DNA of 64,000 nucleotides, taken from Streptomyces tuirus (GTDB taxonomy: Bacteria; Actinomycetota; Actinomycetes; Streptomycetales; Streptomycetaceae). Location of the stretch: contig JAGTPG010000002.1 of assembly GCA_018195615.1 (NCBI GenBank), positions 6,193,501 to 6,257,500 of the forward strand, in the 5' to 3' direction. A program made the position numbers and the translations under genes. This document shows positions 9,910-17,700 of the stretch, piece by piece. The number at the start of each line of letters is the position of its first letter. The stretch's first letter is position 1. The notes beneath the pieces are model-generated. The model searched no databases. It was not told where the DNA came from and saw nothing but the letters and a program-made list of their open reading frames with translations.

Positions 9910-11099
9910 GCCAGGAGTCCACCGTCCCCGATGAGGTCGTCGAGACCGCCGAGATCCCCGAACCGGGCGCCGTCACCATCGTCGTACCGACGTTCAACGA
10001 GTCGGCGAACGTACGGCAGTTGCTGCGCCAGATCACCGAGGCCGTCCCGGCCCGGCTGCCCTGCGAGGTCGTCTTCGTGGACGACTCCACCGACGACACG
10101 CCCGAGGTCATCGAGAAGGCGGCGCAGGACTGCCCGTTCCCGGTGACCGTGCTGCACCGCGAGGAGCCGGTGGGCGGGCTCGGCGGCGCGGTCGTCGAGG
10201 GGCTGAAGGCGGCCACGTCCGACTGGATCGTCGTCATGGACGGCGACTGCCAGCACCCGCCGTCCCTGGTGCCCGACCTGGTCGCCACCGGCGAACGGGC
10301 GAACGCCGGGCTGGTCGTCGCCTCCCGCTACATCAAGGGCGGCAGCCGCGCCGGGCTCGCGGGCAGCTACCGCGTGGCCGTCTCGCGCGGGGCGACCTGG
10401 CTGACCAAGGCGCTCTTCCCGCGCCGGCTGCACGGCATCAGCGACCCCATGAGCGGCTTCTTCGCGATCCGCCGCAGCGCGGTCACCGCCGAGGTGCTCC
10501 AGCCGCTCGGCTACAAGATCCTCCTCGAACTCGCCGTCCGCAGCCGCCCCCGCACGGTCACCGAGGTGCCGTTCGTCTTCCAGGACCGGTTCGCGGGGGA
10601 GTCCAAGTCGACCGCGCAGGAGGGCCTGCGCTTCCTGCGCCACCTGGCCGGGCTGCGCACCGCCTCCCCGGCCGCGCGGATGATCGGCTTCGGCCTGATC
10701 GGGCTGACCGGCTTCCTGCCGAACCTGCTCGGCCTGTGGGCGCTGACCGCCGTCGGCATGCACTACGTACCGGCGGAGATCCTCGCCAACCAGCTCGGCG
10801 TCGCCTGGAACTTCGTGCTCATCGAGCATCTGCTGTTCCGCGAGCGGCGCCGGCACCGGCGCTGGTGGGACCGGGCAGGGCGGTTCGCGCTGCTCGCCAA
10901 CGCCGATCTCGTGCTGCGCATCCCGCTGATCGCCCTGTTCGTGCACCAGTTGCACCTGGGCGTGCTGTCCGCCACCGCGCTCGCGCTGGTGACGACGTTC
11001 GTCCTGCGCTTCGTGGCGACCGAAGCGCTGGTCTACCTGCCGCGCCGGGGCCGTGAGACGCCCTCGCGCGACAGCCGCACCGCAAGGAGAGCCGCGTGA
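9906..11099 (+). CDS. GT2 polyprenyl-phosphate glycosyltransferase fused to GtrA-like membrane domain
   Basis: A 397-residue protein. Residues about 15-240 form a dolichol-phosphate-mannose-synthase-like GT2 domain (VVPTFNESANV, VFVDDSTDDT, VMDGDCQHPP with DxD). Residues about 255-375 form a GtrA-type four-helix domain (ARMIGFGLIGLTGF). It should load a sugar on undecaprenyl phosphate and help move it across the membrane for the preceding ArnT-like enzyme. ATG overlaps the preceding stop (ATGA). The following oxidase gene starts inside its stop codon (GTGA), indicating coupled translation. Confidence 0.88.
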   Translation: MSQESTVPDEVVETAEIPEPGAVTIVVPTFNESANVRQLLRQITEAVPARLPCEVVFVDDSTDDTPEVIEKAAQDCPFPVTVLHREEPVGGLGGAVVEGLKAATSDWIVVMDGDCQHPPSLVPDLVATGERANAGLVVASRYIKGGSRAGLAGSYRVAVSRGATWLTKALFPRRLHGISDPMSGFFAIRRSAVTAEVLQPLGYKILLELAVRSRPRTVTEVPFVFQDRFAGESKSTAQEGLRFLRHLAGLRTASPAARMIGFGLIGLTGFLPNLLGLWALTAVGMHYVPAEILANQLGVAWNFVLIEHLLFRERRRHRRWWDRAGRFALLANADLVLRIPLIALFVHQLHLGVLSATALALVTTFVLRFVATEALVYLPRRGRETPSRDSRTARRAA

Positions 11100-13501
11100 A
11101 CCTTCGTCGCAGAACGACCGCACTCCTGTCCGTGGCGGGCCTCACCTCGGGCCTGCTCCTGACCGCACCCCAGTCCGCTTCCGCCGCCAACCTCATCAAG
11201 AACCCGGGCTTCGAGACCGCCGGCACCGGCGACATGCCGTACTGCTGGGAGAAGTCCGGCTGGGGCGACAACGACTTCACCTTCACCGCCACGTCCGACG
11301 CGCACACCGGCTCCAAGGCCATGAAGGTGGAGCTGACCCGCCGCGTCGAGGGTGACCGCAAGGCCCTGATCACCGAGTCCGCCGCGTGCGCGCCGGTGGT
11401 GACGCCGGGCAAGCAGTACGACCTCGGCCTCTGGTACAAGACGACGACACCGGACGCGGCGATCACGCTGTTCCGGCACGACGCGACGGCCGGCTGGCAG
11501 TACTGGACCGACCTCAAGACGCTGGACATGGCCGGCGACTGGACCGAGGCCACGGTCCGCACGCCCGAGGTCCCGGCCGGCACCGACCGCATCTCCTGGG
11601 GCGTCTCCGTCTACGGCACCGGCTCGGCCACCACCGACGACTACACGATGGACCAGGTCCCCGACCCGGTCCTGCCGCCGGAGTGCACGGGCACCGCCGA
11701 GCAGTGCGCCAACGGCAAGTGGGACGTGCTGCCCACCCAGAACCCGGTCCGCTCCATGCACTCCGTCGTCCTGCACAACGGCAAGGTCCTGCTGATCGCG
11801 GGCTCCGGCAACGACGAGTCGATGTTCGAGGCGGGCACCTTCACCTCGGCGGTCTACGACCCGGCGGACGGCTCCTACGAGGTCATCCCCACGCCCAAGG
11901 ACATGTTCTGCGCCGGGCACGTCCAGCTCCAGGACGGCCGGGTGCTGGTGATGAGCGGCAACAAGGGCTACCCGACCGCCGACGGCCGCATCGGCTACCA
12001 GGGCTACAAGGACTCGTACATCTTCGACCCGGAGACCGAGACCTACAGCAAGACCAACGACATGAACGACGGCCACTGGTACCCGTCGGCGACGATCCTC
12101 GGCAACGGTGACGTCATCTCCTTCGGCGGCCTGCGCGAGGACTCCACCGGCTCCGTCACCGCCGAGCTGTTCTCCCAGGCCGAGCAGCAGTGGCAGCCGA
12201 CCTGGAAGGTCAACCAGACCTGGTCGTACTGGGGCCTGTACCCGTCGATGATCCTGATGCAGGACGGCCGCCTCTTCTACTCGGGCAGCCACGTCTTCGG
12301 CAACAACATCCCCGGCACCGGCTCGGCGATCTACGACTACGGCGCCAACACCATCACCCAGGTGCCCGGCCTGCAGAACAAGGACGAGCGCGACCAGTCG
12401 GCCAGCGTGCTGCTGCCCCCGGCGCAGGACCAGAAGGTCCTCACCCTCGGCGGCGGCAACATCGACTCCAACCCGGAGGCCAACCGCCTCACCGACATCA
12501 TCGACCTCAAGCAGCCCAACCCCTCCTACATGGCCGGGCCGCCGATCCCGCAGGGCACGGTCGACCTGGGCAACGGGCCCGTCCCGCAGACCGGCAACCA
12601 GGGCAAGATGTACGTGTCCGCCGTACTCCTGCCCGACGGCAAGGTGCTGGAGACGGGCGGCGCGCTTCACAACCGCGCCAACCCGGTCTACGAGACGTCG
12701 ATCTTCGACCCCGAGTCGGAGACCTTCGACCCGGTGGCCGTCGACCCCGAGGCGCGCGGCTACCACTCCTCGGCGTTCCTGCTGCCCGACGGCCGTGTGA
12801 TGACCACCGGCGACAACCCGGGCAACGGCTCCTGGAACCACGACGTGTCGGTCTACAGCCCGCCCTACCTGTTCAAGGGACCGCGTCCGCAGATCACTTC
12901 CGTCATCGACACCGAGTGGAACTACGGCGACACCCAGCGGATCACGGTCGACCGCCCCATCGCCAAGGCCGAGCTGATCCGCCCGGCCGCCGTCACGCAC
13001 TCCTCCGACCCGAACCAGCGGTTCGTCGACCTGCCGCTGTCGGTCGACGGCAACAACGTCGACCTGAACGTGACGAGCAACCCCAACCTGGCCCCGCCCG
13101 GCTGGTACATGCTCTTCGCGGTGGACGCGAACGGGGTGCCGTCGGTGGCCAAGTGGGTGCACCTCCAGGGCCCGCAGGCCCTCAAGGCGACGGACGCCTC
13201 GGCCCACGTCCACGACTTCGCGGACGCGCCCGAGGGCAAGGTCGTGAAGCCCGGCAAGAAGCGCGCCGCGCAGAAGGTCAGCCCTACGATCTCCGGCTGC
13301 GACCGCCACTACGGCTCGATCAACGTCTGCGTGCCGACCGACTTCCCGGCGGAGGTGAAGAAGACGACGGCCGCGCGTTGTGAGTGGCTGAAGGCGAACG
13401 ACTACGGCCGCCTGAAGGTCAACGGCAAGGACGACCCGCTGGGCCTGGACCGCAACAGGGACGGCATCGCCTGCGGCAAGCAGGACCTGACGAGGCGCTA
13501 G
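11096..13501 (+). CDS. Secreted copper-radical oxidase (galactose oxidase/GlxA-like) with C-terminal Excalibur domain
   Basis: 801 residues. Signal peptide (cut near QSASAA), a CBM-like beta-sandwich (about 32-190), a seven-bladed Kelch propeller, a galactose-oxidase C-terminal early-set domain (about 590-690) and an Excalibur Ca-binding tail (DRNRDGIACG, about 735-801). All expected active-site residues are visible: C272 in DMFCAGH and Y329 in GHWYPS (the Cys-Tyr cofactor pair), Y556-H557 in YHSSAF, and H635 in VTHSSD. The family oxidises primary alcohols or aldehydes to give H2O2, and in streptomycetes GlxA works with the glycan synthase CslA in hyphal-tip glycan deposition. Here it ends an operon with three different glycosyltransferases, which suggests a second, analogous surface-glycan system. 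The Excalibur fusion is unusual for the family. Confidence 0.92.
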   Translation: MNLRRRTTALLSVAGLTSGLLLTAPQSASAANLIKNPGFETAGTGDMPYCWEKSGWGDNDFTFTATSDAHTGSKAMKVELTRRVEGDRKALITESAACAPVVTPGKQYDLGLWYKTTTPDAAITLFRHDATAGWQYWTDLKTLDMAGDWTEATVRTPEVPAGTDRISWGVSVYGTGSATTDDYTMDQVPDPVLPPECTGTAEQCANGKWDVLPTQNPVRSMHSVVLHNGKVLLIAGSGNDESMFEAGTFTSAVYDPADGSYEVIPTPKDMFCAGHVQLQDGRVLVMSGNKGYPTADGRIGYQGYKDSYIFDPETETYSKTNDMNDGHWYPSATILGNGDVISFGGLREDSTGSVTAELFSQAEQQWQPTWKVNQTWSYWGLYPSMILMQDGRLFYSGSHVFGNNIPGTGSAIYDYGANTITQVPGLQNKDERDQSASVLLPPAQDQKVLTLGGGNIDSNPEANRLTDIIDLKQPNPSYMAGPPIPQGTVDLGNGPVPQTGNQGKMYVSAVLLPDGKVLETGGALHNRANPVYETSIFDPESETFDPVAVDPEARGYHSSAFLLPDGRVMTTGDNPGNGSWNHDVSVYSPPYLFKGPRPQITSVIDTEWNYGDTQRITVDRPIAKAELIRPAAVTHSSDPNQRFVDLPLSVDGNNVDLNVTSNPNLAPPGWYMLFAVDANGVPSVAKWVHLQGPQALKATDASAHVHDFADAPEGKVVKPGKKRAAQKVSPTISGCDRHYGSINVCVPTDFPAEVKKTTAARCEWLKANDYGRLKVNGKDDPLGLDRNRDGIACGKQDLTRR

Positions 13502-13513
13502 GAGCGCGCCGTC

Positions 13514-13550
13514 AGGGGCGTGGGGAACTGCGCGACCAGCCACAACGGCC
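13514..13550 (+). repeat. Interspersed repeat copy 1 (AGGGGCGTGGGGAACTGCGC... type)
   Basis: Non-coding sequence of about 37 bp just after the oxidase stop. It matches 20560-20593 and the reverse complement of 37968-38002: a shared core GGGGAACTGCGCGAC with CAGCCACAACG or AAGCCACAACG. Similar sequences are, from general knowledge, abundant between streptomycete genes. Function unknown. Confidence 0.8.
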
Positions 13551-13576
13551 GCGCAGTCCCCCACAACGCTCAACCG

Positions 13577-14307
13577 TCAACGGCGCTCGGACCGAAGCTC
13601 CATCGCCCGCTCCACGATCGCCTCCAACTGCTCGTGGTGCGCACCCTTCCAGTACGCCCGACCGCACTCCGTGCACTGCGCGAACACGTCATACGTGGCA
13701 TGCGTGCCGTGTTTCAGCTGGTCGGCGACCTCGTCCTTGGTCGCCTCGCGCAGCACCCCGTTGCAGGCAGTGCACCGCGTCCACGGCAGCAACTCGGGCC
13801 GGAACCGGTCCAGGACGTCCCGGAGCTGCTCCTCGGGGCGCGTGCTGTACACGAACGCCCCCGCCCACAGCTCCCGGCGCCGCAGCAACCCCCGGTCGCG
13901 GCTCAGCATAACCCGCTGCTCGGCCGCCGAACGCGCCGCGAGGGCCGGGTCGCCGATGTCGGTCGACTCGTACGCCGTGTCCACGCCGAGGAGGCGCAGC
14001 CGGCGGGCCAGCGTGCCGAGGTGGACGTCGAGGAGGAAGCGGAGGGGCGCGCCCGGGACCTGCTGGGGGCGCGCGACGGTCCGGACGGTCACCGACTCGC
14101 CGGCCGCCGGGACGTGCGAGACGGGCACCTCGCGGCCGTCCACGACCAGCGCGCCCACCTCGGTCAGCGGTACGCCCAGCGACTCGACGACATGGCCGAG
14201 GCTGGAGACGCCGTCCGTGGCGGCCCGCACGGTGCCGTTCCTCCGGGCCTGGGGACGAAGACGTGCAGCTCGGTGGCGAAGTCGACGTGGATCTCGGGAC
14301 CGTTCAC
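13577..14307 (-). CDS. Mut7-C RNase domain protein with N-terminal ubiquitin-like domain, frameshifted
   Basis: About 243 residues after correction. The N-terminal part (MNGPEIHVDFATELHVFVP start, DGVSSLGHVVESLGVPLTEVG) is the Mut7-C ubiquitin-like domain. The remainder is a PIN-fold Mut7-C domain with conserved acidic and Arg residues (FLLDVHLGTLARRLRLLG, LSRDRGLLRR) and a C-terminal zinc ribbon (CTAC...CTECGRAYWKG). The N-terminus is joined to the rest only if one base is restored near 14240, between VFVP and RRNGTVRAATDG. GTG start. RNA cleavage is inferred from the fold; the targets are unknown. Confidence 0.85.
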
Positions 14308-14340
14308 CCGGCCAGGATGACACGGCGGCGGGCGCCGGCC

Positions 14341-14976
14341 TCAGGGTTTTCCGGTCGGCAGACCGTGCTCCAGAACGTCCAGGGCACGGTCGACGAGTTC
14401 CCGGATGTCGTCCCGGTGTCCGGTCTCGGCCCAGTACTGGGAGACCTCCATCAGCCCGCCCATCACGGACATGGCGAAGACCCGGAGCTCCAGGCTGTCG
14501 GGGTCGAGCCCGGAGCGCTCGGCGAGGGCCTCGCGGAGCAGCCGGCCGGTCGCCGCCATGCTCTCCATCATGCGGGCACGCACGGCGGGCACCTCGACCC
14601 CGAGCCTCGTCCGCAGCCGGGTGACCTCCGGTTCCTCGGCCAGACTCAGGTCGAGGGCCGTGCGCATCACGTGCTTGAGGACGTCGGCCCAGGACTCGTC
14701 CTCCGGCCGGGCCCGCAGCTCCGCCATCATCACCGGGTCCCACTCGTCGGTGATGACGATGTCCTCCTTGGTCGGGAAGTACCGGAAGACGGTCGACGGC
14801 GACACCTCGGCCCGCTCGGCGATCTGCTCGACCGTCGTGGCGTCGTAGCCCTGCTCCTCGATCAGCGCGTAGGTCGCGGTGCGGATCGCCTGGCGGGTCT
14901 TGATCTTCTTCCGCTCCCGGAGTCCCGGCTGGGGGCGGTCGGCGGAAGTGGTGCGTGCGGCCGTCATGGAGGTCAT
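14341..14976 (-). CDS. TetR-family regulator of the adjacent efflux pump
   Basis: 211 residues with a typical TetR helix-turn-helix (RQAIRTATYALIEEQGYDAT, then VEQIAERAEVSPSTVFRYFP) at about residues 25-75, and an alpha-helical ligand domain behind. The ATG overlaps the stop of the DHA2 transporter gene (ATGA), so pump and repressor form one operon. A second ATG three codons later is also possible. The 15-bp perfect palindrome in front of the pump gene (16558-16572) is its probable operator, giving autoregulation. Inducing ligand unknown. Confidence 0.9.
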   Translation of the reverse strand: MTSMTAARTTSADRPQPGLRERKKIKTRQAIRTATYALIEEQGYDATTVEQIAERAEVSPSTVFRYFPTKEDIVITDEWDPVMMAELRARPEDESWADVLKHVMRTALDLSLAEEPEVTRLRTRLGVEVPAVRARMMESMAATGRLLREALAERSGLDPDSLELRVFAMSVMGGLMEVSQYWAETGHRDDIRELVDRALDVLEHGLPTGKP

Positions 14977-16553
14977 TGTCGGGCATCGGCCTCGGGCCCG
15001 GCCATGGCCGGGGCGCCGTCCTCGCCGTCCGGGGCGGTCCGGGTGCCGGGCAGGAACGCCCCGGCGAGCAGCGCGGCGACCAGGGCCGCGACGCCGCACA
15101 CCAGCAGGACGACGCCCATGCCGTGGACGTACGCGCTGTCGGCGGAGGCGGCCAGGCCGGGCACGCCGGTGCGCTCGGCGACGAGGTGCGCGGCGACCAG
15201 GGACTCCCCGGCGGTGCCGGCGGCCCGGGCGGGCAGTCCGGTGACGTCGAGCCGGTCCCGGTAGGCGCCGGCGAGCAGGCTGCCGAGCAGGGCGATGCCG
15301 ATCGCGCTGCCCACCTGGCGCAGGGTCATCAGGAGCCCGGAGCCGCTCCCTGCCCGGTCCGCGGGCAGTGCGGCAAGCGCCCCGTCCAAGGCCGGGACCA
15401 CGGCGAAACCGAAGCCGATGCCGGTGATGGTCAGCCACAGTGCGGTGAAGCCGTAGCCGGAGTCGACCGTCGTACGGCTGCCGAGGAACGCGGCGAAGGC
15501 CAGCACCACCAGGCCGCAGGTGACCACCGCGCGGGGACCGAACCGGGCGACGACCGGCTGCGCACCGCGTGCGGCGACCATCAGTCCGGCCATCATCGGC
15601 AGCAGCCGCAGCCCGGTGCCGAGGGCGTCGTGGCCGAGGACGGCCTGGAGGTAGGGCGGCAGCAGGAACAGCAGGCCCGCCAGGACGAAGGTGACCAGGG
15701 TCGCGGTGATCGCGTTGACGAGGAAGCCGCGGTGGCCGAGCAGCTCCATGTCGAGCATGGGCCGCGCCGCCCGGCGCTCGCGCAGCACGAGCCCGGTCAG
15801 CAGAACCACCGCACCGACGAGGAACCCGGCCACCACCGGGTCGCCCCAGCCCCGGGTGGGCGCCTCGATGATGGCGTAGACGAGGGCGCCGAGGCCGGTC
15901 GCGATGAGCGCCGTGGCGACGGTGTCGACCTCGGGGGAGGCCGGGTCCCGCGTCTCCGGAAGTAGGAAGAGGCAGGCCGTGATGCCGATGGCGACCATCG
16001 GGACGTTGATCAGGAAGACCGAGCCCCACCAGAAGTGGTCGAGCAGCCAGCCGCCGAGGATCGGGCCGAGGGGCATGCCGAGCGCGGAGGCGGCCGACAT
16101 GACGCCGATGGCCTTGCCGCGCTCGTCCGGCCCGAACAGCGAGGGCAGCACGGACAGGGCGAGCGGCATGACCAGCGCGCCGCCGACGCCCATCACGGCA
16201 CGGGCGGCGACGACCCAGGTCACGTCCGGGGCCAGGGCGCCCGCGACCGAGCCGACGAGGAAGATCCCGAGGCCGGTGACCAGCATCAGCCGCCGTCCGA
16301 ACCGGTCGCCGAGCAGCCCGGCGGGGAGCATCAGCGCGGCGAAGACGACGACGTAGGCGTCCGCCATCCTCCCCCAGTGCTAAACGCCTGGGGGGACCCC
16401 CAGCTGCTCGCCGGTCGTCGCGCCGAGTTCCTCGGCCATGGTCGGCAGCGCGACGTTGAGGATCGTCATGTCGAAACCGAGCGTGAGCATGCTCGCGACC
16501 AGGGCCCCGAGGGCCCACCAGCGACGCGGATCGGGTGTGGTGACAGCAGCCAT
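14973..16553 (-). CDS. DHA2 (EmrB/QacA-like) MFS drug exporter, N-terminus split by a small palindromic insertion
   Basis: Fourteen-helix multidrug exporter. The N-terminal 57 codons (ATG at 16553) give LGFDMTILNVALPTMAEELG, the DHA2 motif D1 helix. They then run into a TAG stop inside a palindromic GC-rich insert at 16378-16413. The rest (MADAYVVVFAALMLPAGLLGDRFGRR) continues in the same frame to 14973 and carries motif A. In relatives these two parts are separated by only a few residues (type GELQWVVDAY). Either the gene is broken, or translation restarts at the ATG at 16367, which directly follows GGGGGAGG supplied by the insert. The TetR gene lies downstream in the same operon. Confidence 0.8.
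16378..16413. repeat. Small GC-rich palindromic element inserted in the DHA2 gene
   Basis: About 36 bp. CTCCCCCAG pairs with CTGGGGGGA across a TGCTAAACGC spacer, and TGGGGG-GA-CCCCCA forms a second overlapping palindrome. On the coding strand it introduces TAG in frame. It resembles the GGGGGACCCCCA/CTCCCCCAG palindromes that are common in streptomycete genomes (recalled, not searched). It looks like a short non-autonomous insertion because flanking codons align with the family on both sides. Confidence 0.6.
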
Positions 16554-16557
16554 GAAA

Positions 16558-16590
16558 TGAGAGTAGCTCTCAAAATATAGTGACTGTCAA
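16558..16590 (-). promoter_or_regulatory. Probable TetR operator overlapping the efflux promoter
   Basis: Perfect inverted repeat TGAGAG-TAG-CTCTCA (16558-16572) lies 4 bp upstream of the pump ATG. On the same strand a consensus TTGACA (complement of 16585-16590) stands about 12 bp before it. A repressor bound here would block RNA polymerase, which suits autoregulation by the TetR gene at the end of the operon. Confidence 0.65.
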
Positions 16591-16613
16591 TCGCTTGGGC
16601 TCTCCGGGCACGC

Positions 16614-16642
16614 AAAAAGGCCACGGCTCGCAAGCCGTGGCC
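16614..16642 (-). terminator. Rho-independent terminator after hemolysin III gene
   Basis: Perfect 10-bp stem GGCCACGGCT/AGCCGTGGCC with loop CGCA (16619-16642). On the minus strand it is followed by TTTTT (AAAAA at 16614-16618). It begins 19 bp past the hemolysin III stop codon. Confidence 0.85.
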
Positions 16643-16660
16643 AAGAGGGGTGAGAGGGGT

Positions 16661-17374
16661 CTACCCGTGCTGGTACGCCACCAGCGAGATCCCCACGTAG
16701 TGCGCGATGAAGGCCGCCAGGGTGAAGGAGTGGAACACCTCGTGGAAGCCGAACCAGCGCGGTGACGGGTTGGGCCGCTTGATGCCGTAGATCACGCCGC
16801 CCGCGCTGTAGAGCACGCCGCCGACGATGACCAGGACGAGGACGGCGATGCCGCCGGTCCGCATGAAGTCCGGCAGGTAGAAGACGGCCGCCCAGCCCAT
16901 CGCGAGGTAGCAGGGCGTGTAGAGCCAGCGTGGGGCGCCGACCCAGAAGACGCGGAAGGCTATGCCCGCCACCGCCGCGGCCCAGATGCCCCACAGCAGC
17001 CACTGACCCTTGGCGCCCGGCAGGAGCAGTATGGTCAGCGGCGTGTAGGTGCCGGCGATGATCAGGAAGATGTTGGCGTGATCCAGGCGGCGCAGGACGC
17101 CGTCCATGCGCGGGCTCCAGTTGCCCCGGTGGTACAGCGCGCTCACGCCGAACAGCAGGCACGCGGTCAGTGCGAAGATCCCGCAGGCGATGCGCCCTCT
17201 GGTCGAGTCGGCGAGGGCGGTCAGCACCAGGCCCGCGACGAGAACGGCCGGAAACATGCCGAGGTGCAGCCAGCCGCGCAGCTTGGGCTTCACCGGGTGC
17301 GGCAAGGGAAGCGCCTGCGGACCGCGGCCGTCGGCCGGCGTGTCCGTGGGCGCGTCGGGGGCGAACGCAGTCAT
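16661..17374 (-). CDS. Hemolysin III/PAQR-family membrane protein
   Basis: 237 residues with seven predicted transmembrane helices and the PAQR/HlyIII metal-site motifs: SALYHRG (Ser/His in the first motif), RRLDHANIFLIIAGTYTPL (Asp) and GFHEVFHSFTLAAFIAH (His-x3-His). Family members are probable zinc-dependent hydrolases or membrane-lipid homeostasis factors; hemolytic activity is a historical label. A strong terminator follows. A TACGG-AA-CCGTA palindrome precedes the ATG. ATG chosen because the upstream extension of the frame is not conserved-looking and enters the promoter. Confidence 0.9.
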   Translation of the reverse strand: MTAFAPDAPTDTPADGRGPQALPLPHPVKPKLRGWLHLGMFPAVLVAGLVLTALADSTRGRIACGIFALTACLLFGVSALYHRGNWSPRMDGVLRRLDHANIFLIIAGTYTPLTILLLPGAKGQWLLWGIWAAAVAGIAFRVFWVGAPRWLYTPCYLAMGWAAVFYLPDFMRTGGIAVLVLVIVGGVLYSAGGVIYGIKRPNPSPRWFGFHEVFHSFTLAAFIAHYVGISLVAYQHG

Positions 17375-17700
17375 GGCCGAATGGTAGCTACGGAACCGTA
17401 AGTGACCTATCAGTCCGGTCGATTGGCCGATGAAGAGTGGCCATCCTCTCACCGTGGCCGAACGATGGTTACGCAAACGGACGGTCAGGTGAACCCAACG
17501 TGCACGTAAAGGGGCGCGAGAAACCGTGGCGATCCTCACGTTGCTCACCTGTGCGCTCCTCTGGACAGATGGGCGCGAGCATCGGATGATCAAATGAGTG
17601 CGGTCGGCACCGGATGAGCGCCAAGTTTCACCATGAAGCATCCGGGTCGCAGCCCCCACGGGGCCTCCAAAATCAACAAAACCCTCATTTAGGAGCAATC
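17375..17700. other. Divergent intergenic region hemolysin III / pckG
   Basis: 326 bp without a credible gene. It holds the hemolysin III upstream palindrome and, near pckG, AT-richer sequence (CCAAAATCAACAAAACCCTCATTTAGGAG) ending in the pckG ribosome-binding site. The frame of pckG stays open back to 17614 but that part lacks family similarity. Promoters for both genes must lie here; I could not fix their -10/-35 boxes. Confidence 0.6.
17389..17400 (-). promoter_or_regulatory. Palindrome TACGGAACCGTA upstream of hemolysin III
   Basis: A 5-2-5 perfect inverted repeat 14 bp before the start codon. Its position over the likely transcription start suggests a repressor site (TetR-like half sites). 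No regulator gene is adjacent, so the protein is unknown. Confidence 0.4.

Noticed and set aside
681..16518. Long open frames antisense to real genes, e.g. 681-1568, 11033-13573 and 14341-16518 on the minus strand
   Set aside because: They follow from the high third-position GC, have Arg/Gly/His-rich composition without motifs, and lie over well-recognised genes.
17614..17700. Longer N-terminus for pckG from 17614
   Set aside because: No family similarity, no SD; AGGAG selects the GTG at 17701 and gives the normal length.
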